A DNA stretch of 64,000 bases. Source: CALMEC01 sp964434425. GTDB taxonomy: Bacteria; Actinomycetota; Thermoleophilia; Miltoncostaeales; Miltoncostaeaceae. Shown piece by piece: positions 9,192 through 17,718 of the stretch. The position numbers and the translations under genes were made by a program. How positions within the stretch are numbered: the first letter of the stretch is position 1; each line of letters begins with the position of its first letter. The notes under the pieces were generated by a model. The model searched no databases. It was not told the DNA's origin and saw nothing but the letters and a program-made list of their open reading frames with translations. The stretch spans positions 31,886-95,885 of the forward strand of contig CAYSVH010000010.1 in the NCBI GenBank assembly GCA_964434425.1, in the 5' to 3' direction.

Positions 9192-11393
9192 TTGAACGTC
9201 GACAGCGCCATTCGCATGCGTCGCAGCGTCCGCCGGTACTCCGACCGTCCGGTCTCGGACGCCGTGATCGAGGAGTGCCTCCGTCTCGCCCTTCTCGCCC
9301 CCTCGGGAGGAATGGCACAGGCCTGGAGTTTCATCGTGGTGCGCGACCCCGAGGTGCGCGGGCCCCTCGCCGAACTCGTGATCGACGGTGGCGCCGAGTA
9401 CTTCGCAACCGTCCGCCCGCCCGCCGAGGGCGTCACGTCGCGCGAGCACGCCCGGTGGGCGGCCTACTACGCCGAACAGACCCTCGGGACCTACCTGCAG
9501 GTGCCGGTGTGGATCGTCGCCGCACGGGTGCCCCGCAACGTCTTCCCCGCCGAGCAGGCGCAGCTGGAGCACGATGCGGACCTCATGTCGATCGCGTTCG
9601 CCATGGAGAACCTCTTCGTCGCGGCCCGCGCCCGTGGGATCGGAACCGTGCCGACGGTCTTTCACTGGTATCGCGACGCCGACTTCCGGTCGCTTCTCGA
9701 CCTGCCGGACGACATCGAGGTCCCCGTCATCACGCCGTTCGGCTACCCGATCGAGTTCCCCACATCCCTTCCCCCGGCCCTCAAGGCCATCCGACGCCCC
9801 TGGCGCTCGCTGGTGTTCGACGACCGCTGGGAGGTACCGCACGCCGCACCTGAGGCAGACGTGTCCGCCGAGGCCCCGCCCGACGAGCCGACCTCGTCCG
9901 GTGCCGCCGTCGAAGTGACCGAAGAAACGACGGACGCCGTATCGGAGGCCGGGGCCGCCACCGATGAGGCGACGGTCAACGAAACCGACGACACCGTGAC
10001 GACGGACACAGAGGCGACGGGCGCCACGCCGCTTGCCGAAGCCGCCACGGCCGAGACGACGAGCGACGAACCTGACGACACCGACCGGCCGGATGTCTCC
10101 GCCGAGGCGACCGAGACGGCTGCGACGGTGAGCGACGCGTCAGACGACGCGAATGACGACGGCACGGAGGCGGCCGACGCCGCCGCGTCGACGACGGATG
10201 CCGCCGAGGAGCCGTCCACGGCCGAGACGAGCACCGACCCCGCCGATCGGGATCCCGAGCAGACGTCCCGCCAGGACACCCACCTTGCCGACGGCCCGCC
10301 CGCCGATCCGTCCCGGTGGACACGGCCGCGCGCGACGCCGCCCATACGCCCCGCATCGTGGGGGCGTGCCCCAGAACCGCAGAGCGACGCGAACACCTCC
10401 ACGAACGGAAGCGCGCCCCGGGACACGACGTCCGCGGGGATACCGCGCACCCCGGAGCCCGCCCCGACACCTGTGGCCGCGACGGTGACACCCGCAGCCG
10501 CTCCGCAGTCCGGTCCACCACCGATCCCCGCCACCGGTACCACGCCGACCATCATCGCACCCGCTGTACCCCAAAGCGTCGCATCCGACGAGCCGGTCGC
10601 CCGGTCATCCGACACCGCCACACCGGCGGTCCCGACCCCGCCGCCTGCCGCATCCGAGCAGCCACCGGCCGCCACGTTGACGGAGCCGGCCGAGACCGAG
10701 GATCGTCGACCGTCCGCGTCGAGTGCCACGAGCACGTCCCCGGTGGCCGATGCGCCCGCCGCCGCCACACCGCCCACGAAGGCGGCCACGGGCAACACGG
10801 CGACGGCCGCGCGAGCACCCGGCGCCCCGGCGAAGCCGGAGACCGACGACACGGACACGACCGCGGCGCCGTCGCGCACGTCCGCCGACGGCGACGTCCC
10901 CGCCGAACCGGGCACCGATGCGAACGACACGACGACCGCGGCGTCCCCGCGGCGCGACGAATCCCCTCGCCGTGACATCCCCGGCCACATCCGGCCGGCG
11001 ACGCCGATCTCGGCGTCCGAGGCGATCACCGCCGCCCACAGCGAGCTCGGTCTCAGCCGCATCGAGATCGCCGAGATCATCGGCACGACCCCGGGGCTCG
11101 TCGACGAGTGGGGCACCGGTGCATCGGAGCCCGGCCGCCACATGGCCGAACAGATTGATTCGCTCTGCGGAGTCGTCGCCGCCGTCCGCGAGGCGATGTC
11201 GACGCGCGCGGCCCGGGTGTGGCTGAGCATCCCCTCGCCGGAGCTCGACTACTACACGCCCATCGACGTCCTGCGCCGCGGCGAGCTCTACCTGCTCGAG
11301 CGCACCCTTCGCGAACGTCCCCGCGACATCACCCTCGGCCTGGCCATGCGGACGGACGGTGGCACCGCGTCGGGCGACGAGGACGCATCATAG
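9192..11393 (+). CDS. Nitroreductase - low-complexity linker - Xre/ParS-like domain fusion
   Basis: 733-aa protein in three parts. Residues 1 to about 210 are a nitroreductase-fold FMN oxidoreductase: RMRRSVRRYSDRPV, then APSGGMAQAWSFIVV, and a GIGTVPTVFHW segment. Residues about 215-595 are low complexity, almost entirely Ala, Thr, Asp, Glu and Pro, first acidic and then Pro/Ala-rich. Residues about 600-720 fold again: a helix-turn-helix-like stretch (LGLSRIEIAEIIGTTPGLVDEWGTG), then TRAARVWLSIPSPELDYYTPIDVLRRGE. The latter resembles the DUF2384 toxin-binding end of Xre/MbcA/ParS antitoxins. The start is TTG with GGAGCG upstream. No RES-type toxin is present nearby. The moxR operon starts 62 bp downstream. 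The C-terminal assignment is by motif resemblance only. Confidence 0.75.
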   Translation: MNVDSAIRMRRSVRRYSDRPVSDAVIEECLRLALLAPSGGMAQAWSFIVVRDPEVRGPLAELVIDGGAEYFATVRPPAEGVTSREHARWAAYYAEQTLGTYLQVPVWIVAARVPRNVFPAEQAQLEHDADLMSIAFAMENLFVAARARGIGTVPTVFHWYRDADFRSLLDLPDDIEVPVITPFGYPIEFPTSLPPALKAIRRPWRSLVFDDRWEVPHAAPEADVSAEAPPDEPTSSGAAVEVTEETTDAVSEAGAATDEATVNETDDTVTTDTEATGATPLAEAATAETTSDEPDDTDRPDVSAEATETAATVSDASDDANDDGTEAADAAASTTDAAEEPSTAETSTDPADRDPEQTSRQDTHLADGPPADPSRWTRPRATPPIRPASWGRAPEPQSDANTSTNGSAPRDTTSAGIPRTPEPAPTPVAATVTPAAAPQSGPPPIPATGTTPTIIAPAVPQSVASDEPVARSSDTATPAVPTPPPAASEQPPAATLTEPAETEDRRPSASSATSTSPVADAPAAATPPTKAATGNTATAARAPGAPAKPETDDTDTTAAPSRTSADGDVPAEPGTDANDTTTAASPRRDESPRRDIPGHIRPATPISASEAITAAHSELGLSRIEIAEIIGTTPGLVDEWGTGASEPGRHMAEQIDSLCGVVAAVREAMSTRAARVWLSIPSPELDYYTPIDVLRRGELYLLERTLRERPRDITLGLAMRTDGGTASGDEDAS

Positions 11394-11455
11394 GCCCCGC
11401 CACGCCACGAGATCCGATCTCCAGCCCATCCTCCACCGACCGATCTGAGAAGCCG

Positions 11456-12424
11456 ATGCCACCGACCACCGACCAGCGCCCGTCCACGCTGACCGCCACC
11501 GCCTCGGAGCTCGCCCGTTCGATCGAGGCGAACCTCGCGCGCGTCATCCACGGCAAGCCGGAGGCGATCCGGCTGGCCGTCGTCACCCTCCTCGGGTCCG
11601 GTCACCTGCTGCTGGAGGACGTCCCCGGCGTGGGCAAGACCCTCTTCGCCAAGTCGCTCGCCCGCTCGATCCACGGCGACCTCCGCCGCATCCAGGGCAC
11701 CCCGGACCTGCTTCCCGCGGACCTCACCGGCGTGGCCGTACTCGATCAGCGCGAGGGTTCGTGGCGTTTCCGCGAGGGCCCCCTCTTCGCGAACATCGTC
11801 CTGGTGGACGAGATCAACCGCGCGACCCCCCGCACCCAGTCGGCCCTGCTGGAGGCCATGGAGGAGCGCCAGATCTCCGCCGACGGAAGCACGCGGGTGC
11901 TGCCCGACCCGTTCATGGTCATCGGCACCCAGAACCCGCACGAGCACCACGGCACGTTTCCGCTGGTCGAGGCGCAGCGGGACCGGTTCACCATGGTGCT
12001 GAACCTGGGGATGCCATCGCGGGAGTCCGAGCTCGCCATCCTCCGCGGCGAGGTGGGCACGGACATGCTCGACATCATCCAGCCCGTCGCGGACACCGCG
12101 TCCCTGAGGGGCGCCATCGACTGCGTACGCACGATCCACGTCGCCGACTCGGTCACCGAGTACATCCTCGATATCGTCACTGAGACGCGAACCAGCGATC
12201 AAATCGAGCTGGGTGCCAGCCCGCGCGCCTCGCTCAGCCTGCAGCGCTCGGCGCAGGCGTACGCGCTGATGGAGGGTCGCGGCCACGTCCTGCCGGACGA
12301 TGTGAAGGCCGTCGCCGCGCCCGCGCTGGCGCACCGCATCACCACGTCCGGAGGATTCGACCTGACCCGTTCGCGCGAGCTCATCGAGGAGATCCTCCAC
12401 CGGGTTCCGACGCCCCGCGGATGA
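11456..12424 (+). CDS. MoxR-family AAA+ ATPase
   Basis: Chaperone-like ATPase thought to remodel or mature partner proteins. The 322-aa protein has Walker A (EDVPGVGKT, about residues 58-66), Walker B (VLVDEINRATPRTQSALLEAMEE), sensor-1 (IGTQNPHEHHGTFPLVEAQRDRF) and a C-terminal lid domain. It is the first of three genes joined by ATGA and GTGA overlaps (moxR, DUF58, transglutaminase), the standard MoxR operon. In characterised systems its partner is a VWA-domain protein; DUF58 proteins carry a VWA-like region. ATG 11456 was chosen as giving the usual N-terminal helix. Confidence 0.93.
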   Translation: MPPTTDQRPSTLTATASELARSIEANLARVIHGKPEAIRLAVVTLLGSGHLLLEDVPGVGKTLFAKSLARSIHGDLRRIQGTPDLLPADLTGVAVLDQREGSWRFREGPLFANIVLVDEINRATPRTQSALLEAMEERQISADGSTRVLPDPFMVIGTQNPHEHHGTFPLVEAQRDRFTMVLNLGMPSRESELAILRGEVGTDMLDIIQPVADTASLRGAIDCVRTIHVADSVTEYILDIVTETRTSDQIELGASPRASLSLQRSAQAYALMEGRGHVLPDDVKAVAAPALAHRITTSGGFDLTRSRELIEEILHRVPTPRG

Positions 12425-13539
12425 CGACCCGCGCCATCTCCGTCTCCCGATGGCTCGCGGGTGTCCTGATCGTCGCCGGCATCACACTTCGCCTCGTGGC
12501 CGGCGGCCACCGGCTGGCGCCGATCCTGGTGACCCTCGGCCTGCTGGCCGCCATCCCCGGCCTCGTCGCGGACCGGCGCGCGCGCCGGCAGGGGGCGATC
12601 GGCGCCCCGCCGACGGGCCTCCTTCTGCCACGCTCGCTCGCACCGCTCTGGGGGGCCGTTGGCTTCACCCTCATGTTCTTCCTCGCGGCCCGCACGACCG
12701 GGGCGGGATGGCTGATCGTCCTCTCCTGCCTCATCATCGGCTCCGTCGTCGTGGGCGTGGTCGTCCCGCCCCTCACGCTCGCCCGCATCCGCGTACGGAT
12801 GAGCGGACCGGGTGACGCGGTGGCGGGCGAACCGTTCACCCTCTCCGTCGCGGTCGACCGCCCCGGCCTGGGGCTTCTCGCCCAGGGCGCGTCACCGCCC
12901 ACACCGCTCGCGGCGGTGCTGGACGGCGCGAACCCGATCGGCCCCGTCATCGCCCGGCGCGGCGTCATCCGCGAGATGACCGTGGTCATCTCGTCCAGCG
13001 CGCCGCTCGGCATGCTCCGGGCGTCGCGGCGGATCACCGTCCCGCTCGATCACCCGGTCCACGTGTCGCCCCGGATGGGCAGGTGCCAGGAGACGGGCGC
13101 ATCGCAGAACGCGGCCGAGGGCGAGATGGCAGGGAGCCGCCCCACCCACGGTGACCGCCTGCGGTCGGTCCGCGAGTACGCGGATGGCGACGCCATGCGC
13201 CTCATCCACTGGCCGGCCAGCGCACGCCGCGGTGACCTCGTGGTGAAGGAGCTTGAGTCCCCCGCAAGCCCCCACCTGCACCTGGTGGTGGCGCTCACGG
13301 GTGTTCCCGAGGTCGACGACCCCATCTGCGACGACGCGATGGCGACGGCGGTGCGGGCACTGGAGGACGGCCGATCGATCACCCTCCACACCAATGACGG
13401 AACGGGTGCACGGGTCACCCCGGTGCGCCGCCCGCGCGACGCCGGCCGGTGCCTCGCCGCTGCCGATGCCGGCGCCGTCCCCGAACCCCACGACGCGTAC
13501 GGACGCATCGTCCGTCTGACCGCACCGGGTGCCCCGTGA
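12421..13539 (+). CDS. DUF58 membrane-anchored protein
   Basis: 372-aa protein with two pairs of N-terminal hydrophobic segments (roughly residues 10-50 and 75-120). A beta-rich domain follows, then the DUF58 signature RLRSVREYADGDAMRLIHWPASARRGDLVVKE near residues 240-270. DUF58 proteins are almost always coupled to MoxR ATPases and are probable substrates or partners. It overlaps moxR by four bases at the start and the transglutaminase gene by four bases at the end, so the three products are likely made in fixed proportion. Exact function is unknown. Confidence 0.88.
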   Translation: MTTRAISVSRWLAGVLIVAGITLRLVAGGHRLAPILVTLGLLAAIPGLVADRRARRQGAIGAPPTGLLLPRSLAPLWGAVGFTLMFFLAARTTGAGWLIVLSCLIIGSVVVGVVVPPLTLARIRVRMSGPGDAVAGEPFTLSVAVDRPGLGLLAQGASPPTPLAAVLDGANPIGPVIARRGVIREMTVVISSSAPLGMLRASRRITVPLDHPVHVSPRMGRCQETGASQNAAEGEMAGSRPTHGDRLRSVREYADGDAMRLIHWPASARRGDLVVKELESPASPHLHLVVALTGVPEVDDPICDDAMATAVRALEDGRSITLHTNDGTGARVTPVRRPRDAGRCLAAADAGAVPEPHDAYGRIVRLTAPGAP

Positions 13540-15659
13540 GCGAGCGGACGACACCGGACCGGCGATCCTGGATGCGCCTGTTGGGCGACATGAGCAACGA
13601 GGGCGAGCGCTCCGTCGTCACCCGCGTGGCCGCGCTCGCCGCGGCGATGGTCGCCGGCGCGGCGGTGCTCACGAGCGGGCTCGACGTCGCCCCCGTCGCG
13701 TGGGCCTTCCTCCTCCTCATGCCGCTGGGCGCGTGGTTCGCGCACCGGCGCCGGGCGAGCCGTGAGGTCTGGCCCGGCCTGGTGATGACGTGCGTCGCGG
13801 TCGTCGCGACGCTGGTGTTCATCGTGCGCAACGGTGACGTCGGATCACCGGCCGAACTGCGCGCACCCCTGGCCGGACTCCTCATCTTCCTCGAGATGGC
13901 GCGATCGTTCGTCGTACGGTCCCTGCGCGATCTGCGGTTCACGCTGATGTCGAGCATCGCGCTCATCGCCCTCGCGGGTTCGATGGCCATGTCGATGTCG
14001 TTCATCCTCCCGCTCTTCGCGTGGGCCGTCGCCGCCTATGTCTTCCTCGTGGCCGCGCACCGCAGCGAGGTGCGCGCGCTGGCGGACGGCGTGCGTCACG
14101 AGCCGGTGCGGCGCCGGCCCCGCATCGCGACCGCCGTCGTCACCTCGTGCCTGGCGCTCGCCGTCGCCGCCGGCGCGTTCATGGTGATCCCCGCCGCCAA
14201 GTCCAGCCGGTTCCTCGCCTTCACGGCACGGATCCCCAACGCCACCGCCGTGCCTCAGCAGGGTGGTCTCTCCAACCCGTCCCTCGGCGATCAGAACCCC
14301 TCGGGGGCCGGTGGCGGCGACGGCTCCGCGGCCTCCTTCGGGTACTTCGGTTTCGCGAACGAGATGGACACCTCCCTCCGGGGACGGCCGGACGACACCC
14401 TCGTCATGCGCGTACGCGCCTCGGCACCCGACTTCTGGCGGGGTCAGAGCTTCGACACCTGGGACGGCCGGAAGTGGACGATGTCGGACCAGAGGACCCG
14501 CGTCATCGGAGGGCGGAGCCCGATCCGCGTCCCTCCGCTGGACGAGGAACCGCTGACGAGCGGTGAGGAGTTCATCCAGACGATGTATCTGGCGACTCCC
14601 GGGCCGAACCTGATCTTCTCGGCGTTCCGGCCGACGAGCGTCTACATCCCTCAGCGGGCGCTGTTCCAGATGACGGACGGAACGATCCGCACCGGTGTCG
14701 AGTTGGAGGACGGAGCGATCTACACCGTCGTGAGCCACCGGCCGCTCGTCACGGAGAGCCGCCTGCGAAGCGCACCGGACTCCCGCCGGGCTCCGTCATC
14801 CATCCTGTCGAGGTACGCGACGCCCACCACCTCGACACCGAAGCGGGTGGCGGATCTGGCCGGTCGGCTGACCCGCAACCAGCCCACCACGTACGACAAG
14901 GTGCGTGCGATCGAGGCGTGGATGGGCCGCAACACGCAGTACCAGATCGACATCCCGCCGCTCCCTCCGGGGCGCGACGCCGTGGAGCAGTTCCTGTTTC
15001 ACGACCGCGTCGGCTTCTGCGAGCAGATCGCCTCCAGCCTGGTCGTGATGCTGCGTTCGCAGGGCATCCCCGCCCGCGTGACCGTGGGCTACACACCGGG
15101 TGAGCGCAACCCGTTCACGGGCATGTACGAGGTGCGTGCCGACAACGCACACGCCTGGGCCGAGGTCTACTTCCCCGGCATCGGGTGGCAGGCGTTCGAC
15201 CCGACGGCATCGGTACCGCTCTCGGGCGAGGGACGCGTGGAGCAGGCGCGGCAGGGCCTCGGCGAATATCTCAGCAGCAAGATGCCGGAGATCTCGACGC
15301 CGATGGTGCTGGGGCTCGTGCTGCTGTCGAGCGGACTTCTCATCATCATGATGATCCGCCCGGCCCGTCGGCTCATCGGATGGCGCCGCGCGCGCCGCAA
15401 CCGGGCCTGGGCGGACGTCCAGCGCGAACGGCTGGAGCGGATCGGCGACCGGTTCGGCCATCCACGGGATCCGGCGGCCACGGCGCGGGAATACGGTTCG
15501 GGCCTCAGCACCGCTGTCGGAGGGGATCCGCGGATCGAGGGGGTCGTCTCCGCCATCGAGGACGATGCGTTCTCACCGAGCGGACTGGATCCCGAGTCGC
15601 GGCAATGGGTCGAGGATCTGATCGACTCGGTGGAGGGGGATCACCGCAGAGGGCGCTGA
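13536..15659 (+). CDS. Membrane-bound transglutaminase-like protein, TgpA family
   Basis: 707-aa protein. Five or six membrane helices lie between residues 25 and 230. An external transglutaminase-like domain follows, with the Cys in VGFCEQIASSLVVMLRSQG, the His in NAHAWAEVYF and the Asp in WQAFDPT, so the Cys-His-Asp triad is complete. Another membrane helix (VLGLVLLSSGLLIIMMI) and a basic cytoplasmic tail end the protein. TgpA-type proteins act on the periplasmic or extracytoplasmic side, perhaps as peptidases or crosslinkers of envelope proteins. GTG 13536 overlaps the DUF58 stop as GTGA. It is the last gene of the operon. Confidence 0.9.
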   Translation: MSERTTPDRRSWMRLLGDMSNEGERSVVTRVAALAAAMVAGAAVLTSGLDVAPVAWAFLLLMPLGAWFAHRRRASREVWPGLVMTCVAVVATLVFIVRNGDVGSPAELRAPLAGLLIFLEMARSFVVRSLRDLRFTLMSSIALIALAGSMAMSMSFILPLFAWAVAAYVFLVAAHRSEVRALADGVRHEPVRRRPRIATAVVTSCLALAVAAGAFMVIPAAKSSRFLAFTARIPNATAVPQQGGLSNPSLGDQNPSGAGGGDGSAASFGYFGFANEMDTSLRGRPDDTLVMRVRASAPDFWRGQSFDTWDGRKWTMSDQRTRVIGGRSPIRVPPLDEEPLTSGEEFIQTMYLATPGPNLIFSAFRPTSVYIPQRALFQMTDGTIRTGVELEDGAIYTVVSHRPLVTESRLRSAPDSRRAPSSILSRYATPTTSTPKRVADLAGRLTRNQPTTYDKVRAIEAWMGRNTQYQIDIPPLPPGRDAVEQFLFHDRVGFCEQIASSLVVMLRSQGIPARVTVGYTPGERNPFTGMYEVRADNAHAWAEVYFPGIGWQAFDPTASVPLSGEGRVEQARQGLGEYLSSKMPEISTPMVLGLVLLSSGLLIIMMIRPARRLIGWRRARRNRAWADVQRERLERIGDRFGHPRDPAATAREYGSGLSTAVGGDPRIEGVVSAIEDDAFSPSGLDPESRQWVEDLIDSVEGDHRRGR

Positions 15660-15722
15660 CCGCCCGACGGTGATCCCGCGCATGGGGTGGCGAAGCTGGG
15701 AGGCCTTCGCCACCCTCACCCC

Positions 15723-15753
15723 CGCGTGCGTCGTGCCCGGCACGACGCACGCG
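15723..15753 (+). repeat. 31-bp perfect palindrome with GTGCC-C-GGCAC core
   Basis: Arms CGCGTGCGTCGTGCC and GGCACGACGCACGCG flank a single C. It lies 64 bp after the transglutaminase gene and could fold as a transcript-ending stem. It shares only the core with the other palindromes of the window. The rest of 15660-15969 shows nothing recognisable. Confidence 0.75.
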
Positions 15754-15969
15754 ACCATCTCCACCCGCTCGACCCCGACGCCGATGCGGGCGGAGAACCG
15801 GTCACGCATGACCGGCGCACATCCTCGGCTGCCGTATCGGCTTCTCGAGAGACGGGTTGCACGGAACCGGGTCCGGATGGCGCGACAACCCGGCAGATCG
15901 CCGAGAGATACGGCGTCCCTGCAGAAAGCCGCGGGCACATACCGAGAAGCACTTGCGCTCCATCCGGAA

Positions 15970-15993
15970 ATCATCGAACATACGTTCGATGAT
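15970..15993 (+). promoter_or_regulatory. LexA (SOS) box upstream of imuB
   Basis: ATCATCGAAC and GTTCGATGAT form exact 10-bp inverted arms around ATAC. The inner TCGAAC-N4-GTTCGA is the Bacillus/Mycobacterium-type LexA operator. It lies 45 bp before the imuB ATG, so the gene is very probably DNA-damage inducible. Confidence 0.88.
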
Positions 15994-16038
15994 TCGCTCT
16001 CGGCCACACCCGCGACCCCCCATCCTCGGTGGTGGGGG

Positions 16039-17250
16039 ATGACCGTCCTCACCGTCGTCATCCCCCTCTTCACGCTGCGGGTCGCCCTTCACGCGGCACG
16101 CCGCCCCTTCGACCTGCCCATCGCACTCGGCCCCCAACCGGGGGATCCGGCAGTCGTCGGTCTCTGCACCCCTCTGGCCTCCGCCCTCGGCGTGAGCCCC
16201 GGCCTCCGCGTGGGCGAGGCGCTCGCCCGCTGCCCCGGACTGGAGCTCATCGTGCCGGACCCCGGGGGTTCCGCCCATGCGCAGGAGGTCGTCACCCGGC
16301 GACTGGAGGGCATCGGTGCGTCGGTCGAGGAGACCGCGGACGGGGTCTGGCGATTCGCCATCGACGGCCTCCGACGCCTTCACGGAGGTGTCGACGGTGT
16401 CGTCCGGCGGGTCCGGTCGGTCCTCCCCGTGGGCATGGACGTGCGCATCGGGATCGGCCCCACCCCGTTCACATCCCTTCAGGCCGCCCATGAGGCGACC
16501 CCGCGGACCCCCCTCCATCTCACCCATGACGAGGTCCGGGACTTCCTCGCACCCCTCCCGGCCGGCCGGCTCCCCCTGGACGAGCGACGGGTCCGCGAAC
16601 TCGACCGGATGGGGGTCACCACCATCGGGCAGGTGGCCGCATTCGAACGCCCCCACATGGTCGACCGTTTCGGGCTGGACGGCCTTCACGCCTGGAACGC
16701 CGCCCGCGGAGAGGACGCCGCCCGGCTGGATCCCAGGGATCCCCCCGCCCCCGTCGAGGCGGCGGTCCACTTCCCCGACGCCGTGGGCGCACTCCCCGCG
16801 CTCCACGCCGCGGCCCGTCATCTTCTGATCCAGATCGCCACCTCCGTCCGAAACCGTGGCGGCGCGATCCGGGGCCTCACCCTCCGTGCATGGATGGAGG
16901 GCGGCGGCTCATGGACCCGCACCATCACCCTGCGTGAGGCCACGGTCCAGATCGATCGCCTCACGATCACGGCATTCCCCGCGCTGGCCGACGTCACCGC
17001 CCCCGTCGAGACCCTGGTCATCCGCGCCGACGCGTCGGGGCACATCGGAGGGCAGCAGATCGCCCTCACCGCTCCCGGCAGCCGGGAGCGTGCACGGCGT
17101 ACCGACGAGGCGATCCGCCAGATCCGGACCGCCCATGGCGATGACGCCGTGCTGCAGGCCGTCGAGATGGAACCCTGGTCATCACTACCGGAACGCCGAT
17201 GGGCTCTCGTCCCCTACGACGCCTCGACCAGCCCCGGCCGATCGCTGTAG
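16039..17250 (+). CDS. imuB: ImuB-like Y-family polymerase homologue, mutasome component
   Basis: 403-aa member of the ImuB branch of the Y-family. Such proteins are not polymerases; they bridge DnaE2 to the sliding clamp during damage-induced mutagenesis. The N-terminus MTVLTVVIPLFTLRVAL lacks the metal-binding Asp and the later Asp-Glu pair of active Y-family enzymes, as is usual for ImuB. Palm and thumb-like segments (LGVSPGLRVGEALARCPGLELI, LPLDERRVRELDRMGVTTIGQVAAF) and a little-finger region are present. ATG 16039 follows GGTGGTGGGGG. Control comes from the LexA box 45 bp upstream. No imuA gene is visible between it and its neighbours. Confidence 0.85.
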   Translation: MTVLTVVIPLFTLRVALHAARRPFDLPIALGPQPGDPAVVGLCTPLASALGVSPGLRVGEALARCPGLELIVPDPGGSAHAQEVVTRRLEGIGASVEETADGVWRFAIDGLRRLHGGVDGVVRRVRSVLPVGMDVRIGIGPTPFTSLQAAHEATPRTPLHLTHDEVRDFLAPLPAGRLPLDERRVRELDRMGVTTIGQVAAFERPHMVDRFGLDGLHAWNAARGEDAARLDPRDPPAPVEAAVHFPDAVGALPALHAAARHLLIQIATSVRNRGGAIRGLTLRAWMEGGGSWTRTITLREATVQIDRLTITAFPALADVTAPVETLVIRADASGHIGGQQIALTAPGSRERARRTDEAIRQIRTAHGDDAVLQAVEMEPWSSLPERRWALVPYDASTSPGRSL

Positions 17251-17531
17251 TGGTGAGCCCGACAGGGCTTCCGCACGCCGTCGTGTTCGAGGGACGACGC
17301 CGGCCGGTGGTCGCGATCCGCGACGACTGGCTGGTGCAGGACCGCTGGTGGACGGACACGCCCGTCGACCGCCACTATTACGAACTTGTTATCGATCCCG
17401 GGCGCCACATCGTCGTATTTCTCGACATACGAAACGACACATGGTTCACCCACCGGCACGAGCACGCATCGTCCGGACCGAGACACGGTACCGCCGATCC
17501 CGCCCGGCGAACCGCGGACGGCCGTCGCTGA
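17250..17531 (+). CDS. DUF6504-like small protein coupled to imuB
   Basis: About 93 aa. The central HYYELVIDPGRHIVVFLDIRNDTWFTHRH and the preceding WLVQDRWWTD resemble DUF6504, a small family found beside imuB or dnaE2 in Actinomycetota. The GTG at 17250 overlaps the last base of the imuB stop, and a second GTG at 17253 is equally possible. Co-transcription with imuB under LexA is therefore expected. The role is unknown; an accessory of the mutasome is inference from context. The last ~25 residues are Arg/Ala-rich and look unstructured. Confidence 0.7.
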   Translation: MVSPTGLPHAVVFEGRRRPVVAIRDDWLVQDRWWTDTPVDRHYYELVIDPGRHIVVFLDIRNDTWFTHRHEHASSGPRHGTADPARRTADGRR

Positions 17532-17676
17532 CACGGATTCCCATCAGATGCGGGGACTTCACGGATCCACCCGACGACAACGATTGCGTGCGAACCATCC
17601 TCTCCGCGTGCAGACAGGGACATTCGGACCTCGGTCCATTCCGGTCATTCCTGTTGCCGAAGGGAACGATTCTCGG

Positions 17677-17697
17677 TTAGGGTGCGGGCGCCCTTAG
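17677..17697 (+). promoter_or_regulatory. Candidate iron-responsive operator before fbpC
   Basis: An imperfect dyad, TTAGGGTGC then GCGCCCTTAG, starts 42 bp before the fbpC ATG. It resembles the TTAGG...CCTAA halves of DtxR/IdeR boxes but has non-standard spacing. A similar sequence with the same TAGATAG/AAGATAG and CCTCAC follow-on lies upstream of the other iron-type ATPase gene near 33885. Confidence 0.35.
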
Positions 17698-17718
17698 ATA
17701 GGGCGACCTCACCATTCG

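Noticed and set aside
9743..11230. Minus-strand frame rich in Val, Ser and Ala opposite the low-complexity linker
   Set aside because: It mirrors the Ala/Thr/Asp repeats of the plus-strand gene, which has conserved domains at both ends; no independent support.
17199..17249. Earlier ATG for the small gene after imuB
   Set aside because: It would overlap imuB by about 50 bp in another frame and add an Arg/Pro-rich leader; the GTG overlapping the imuB stop fits better.
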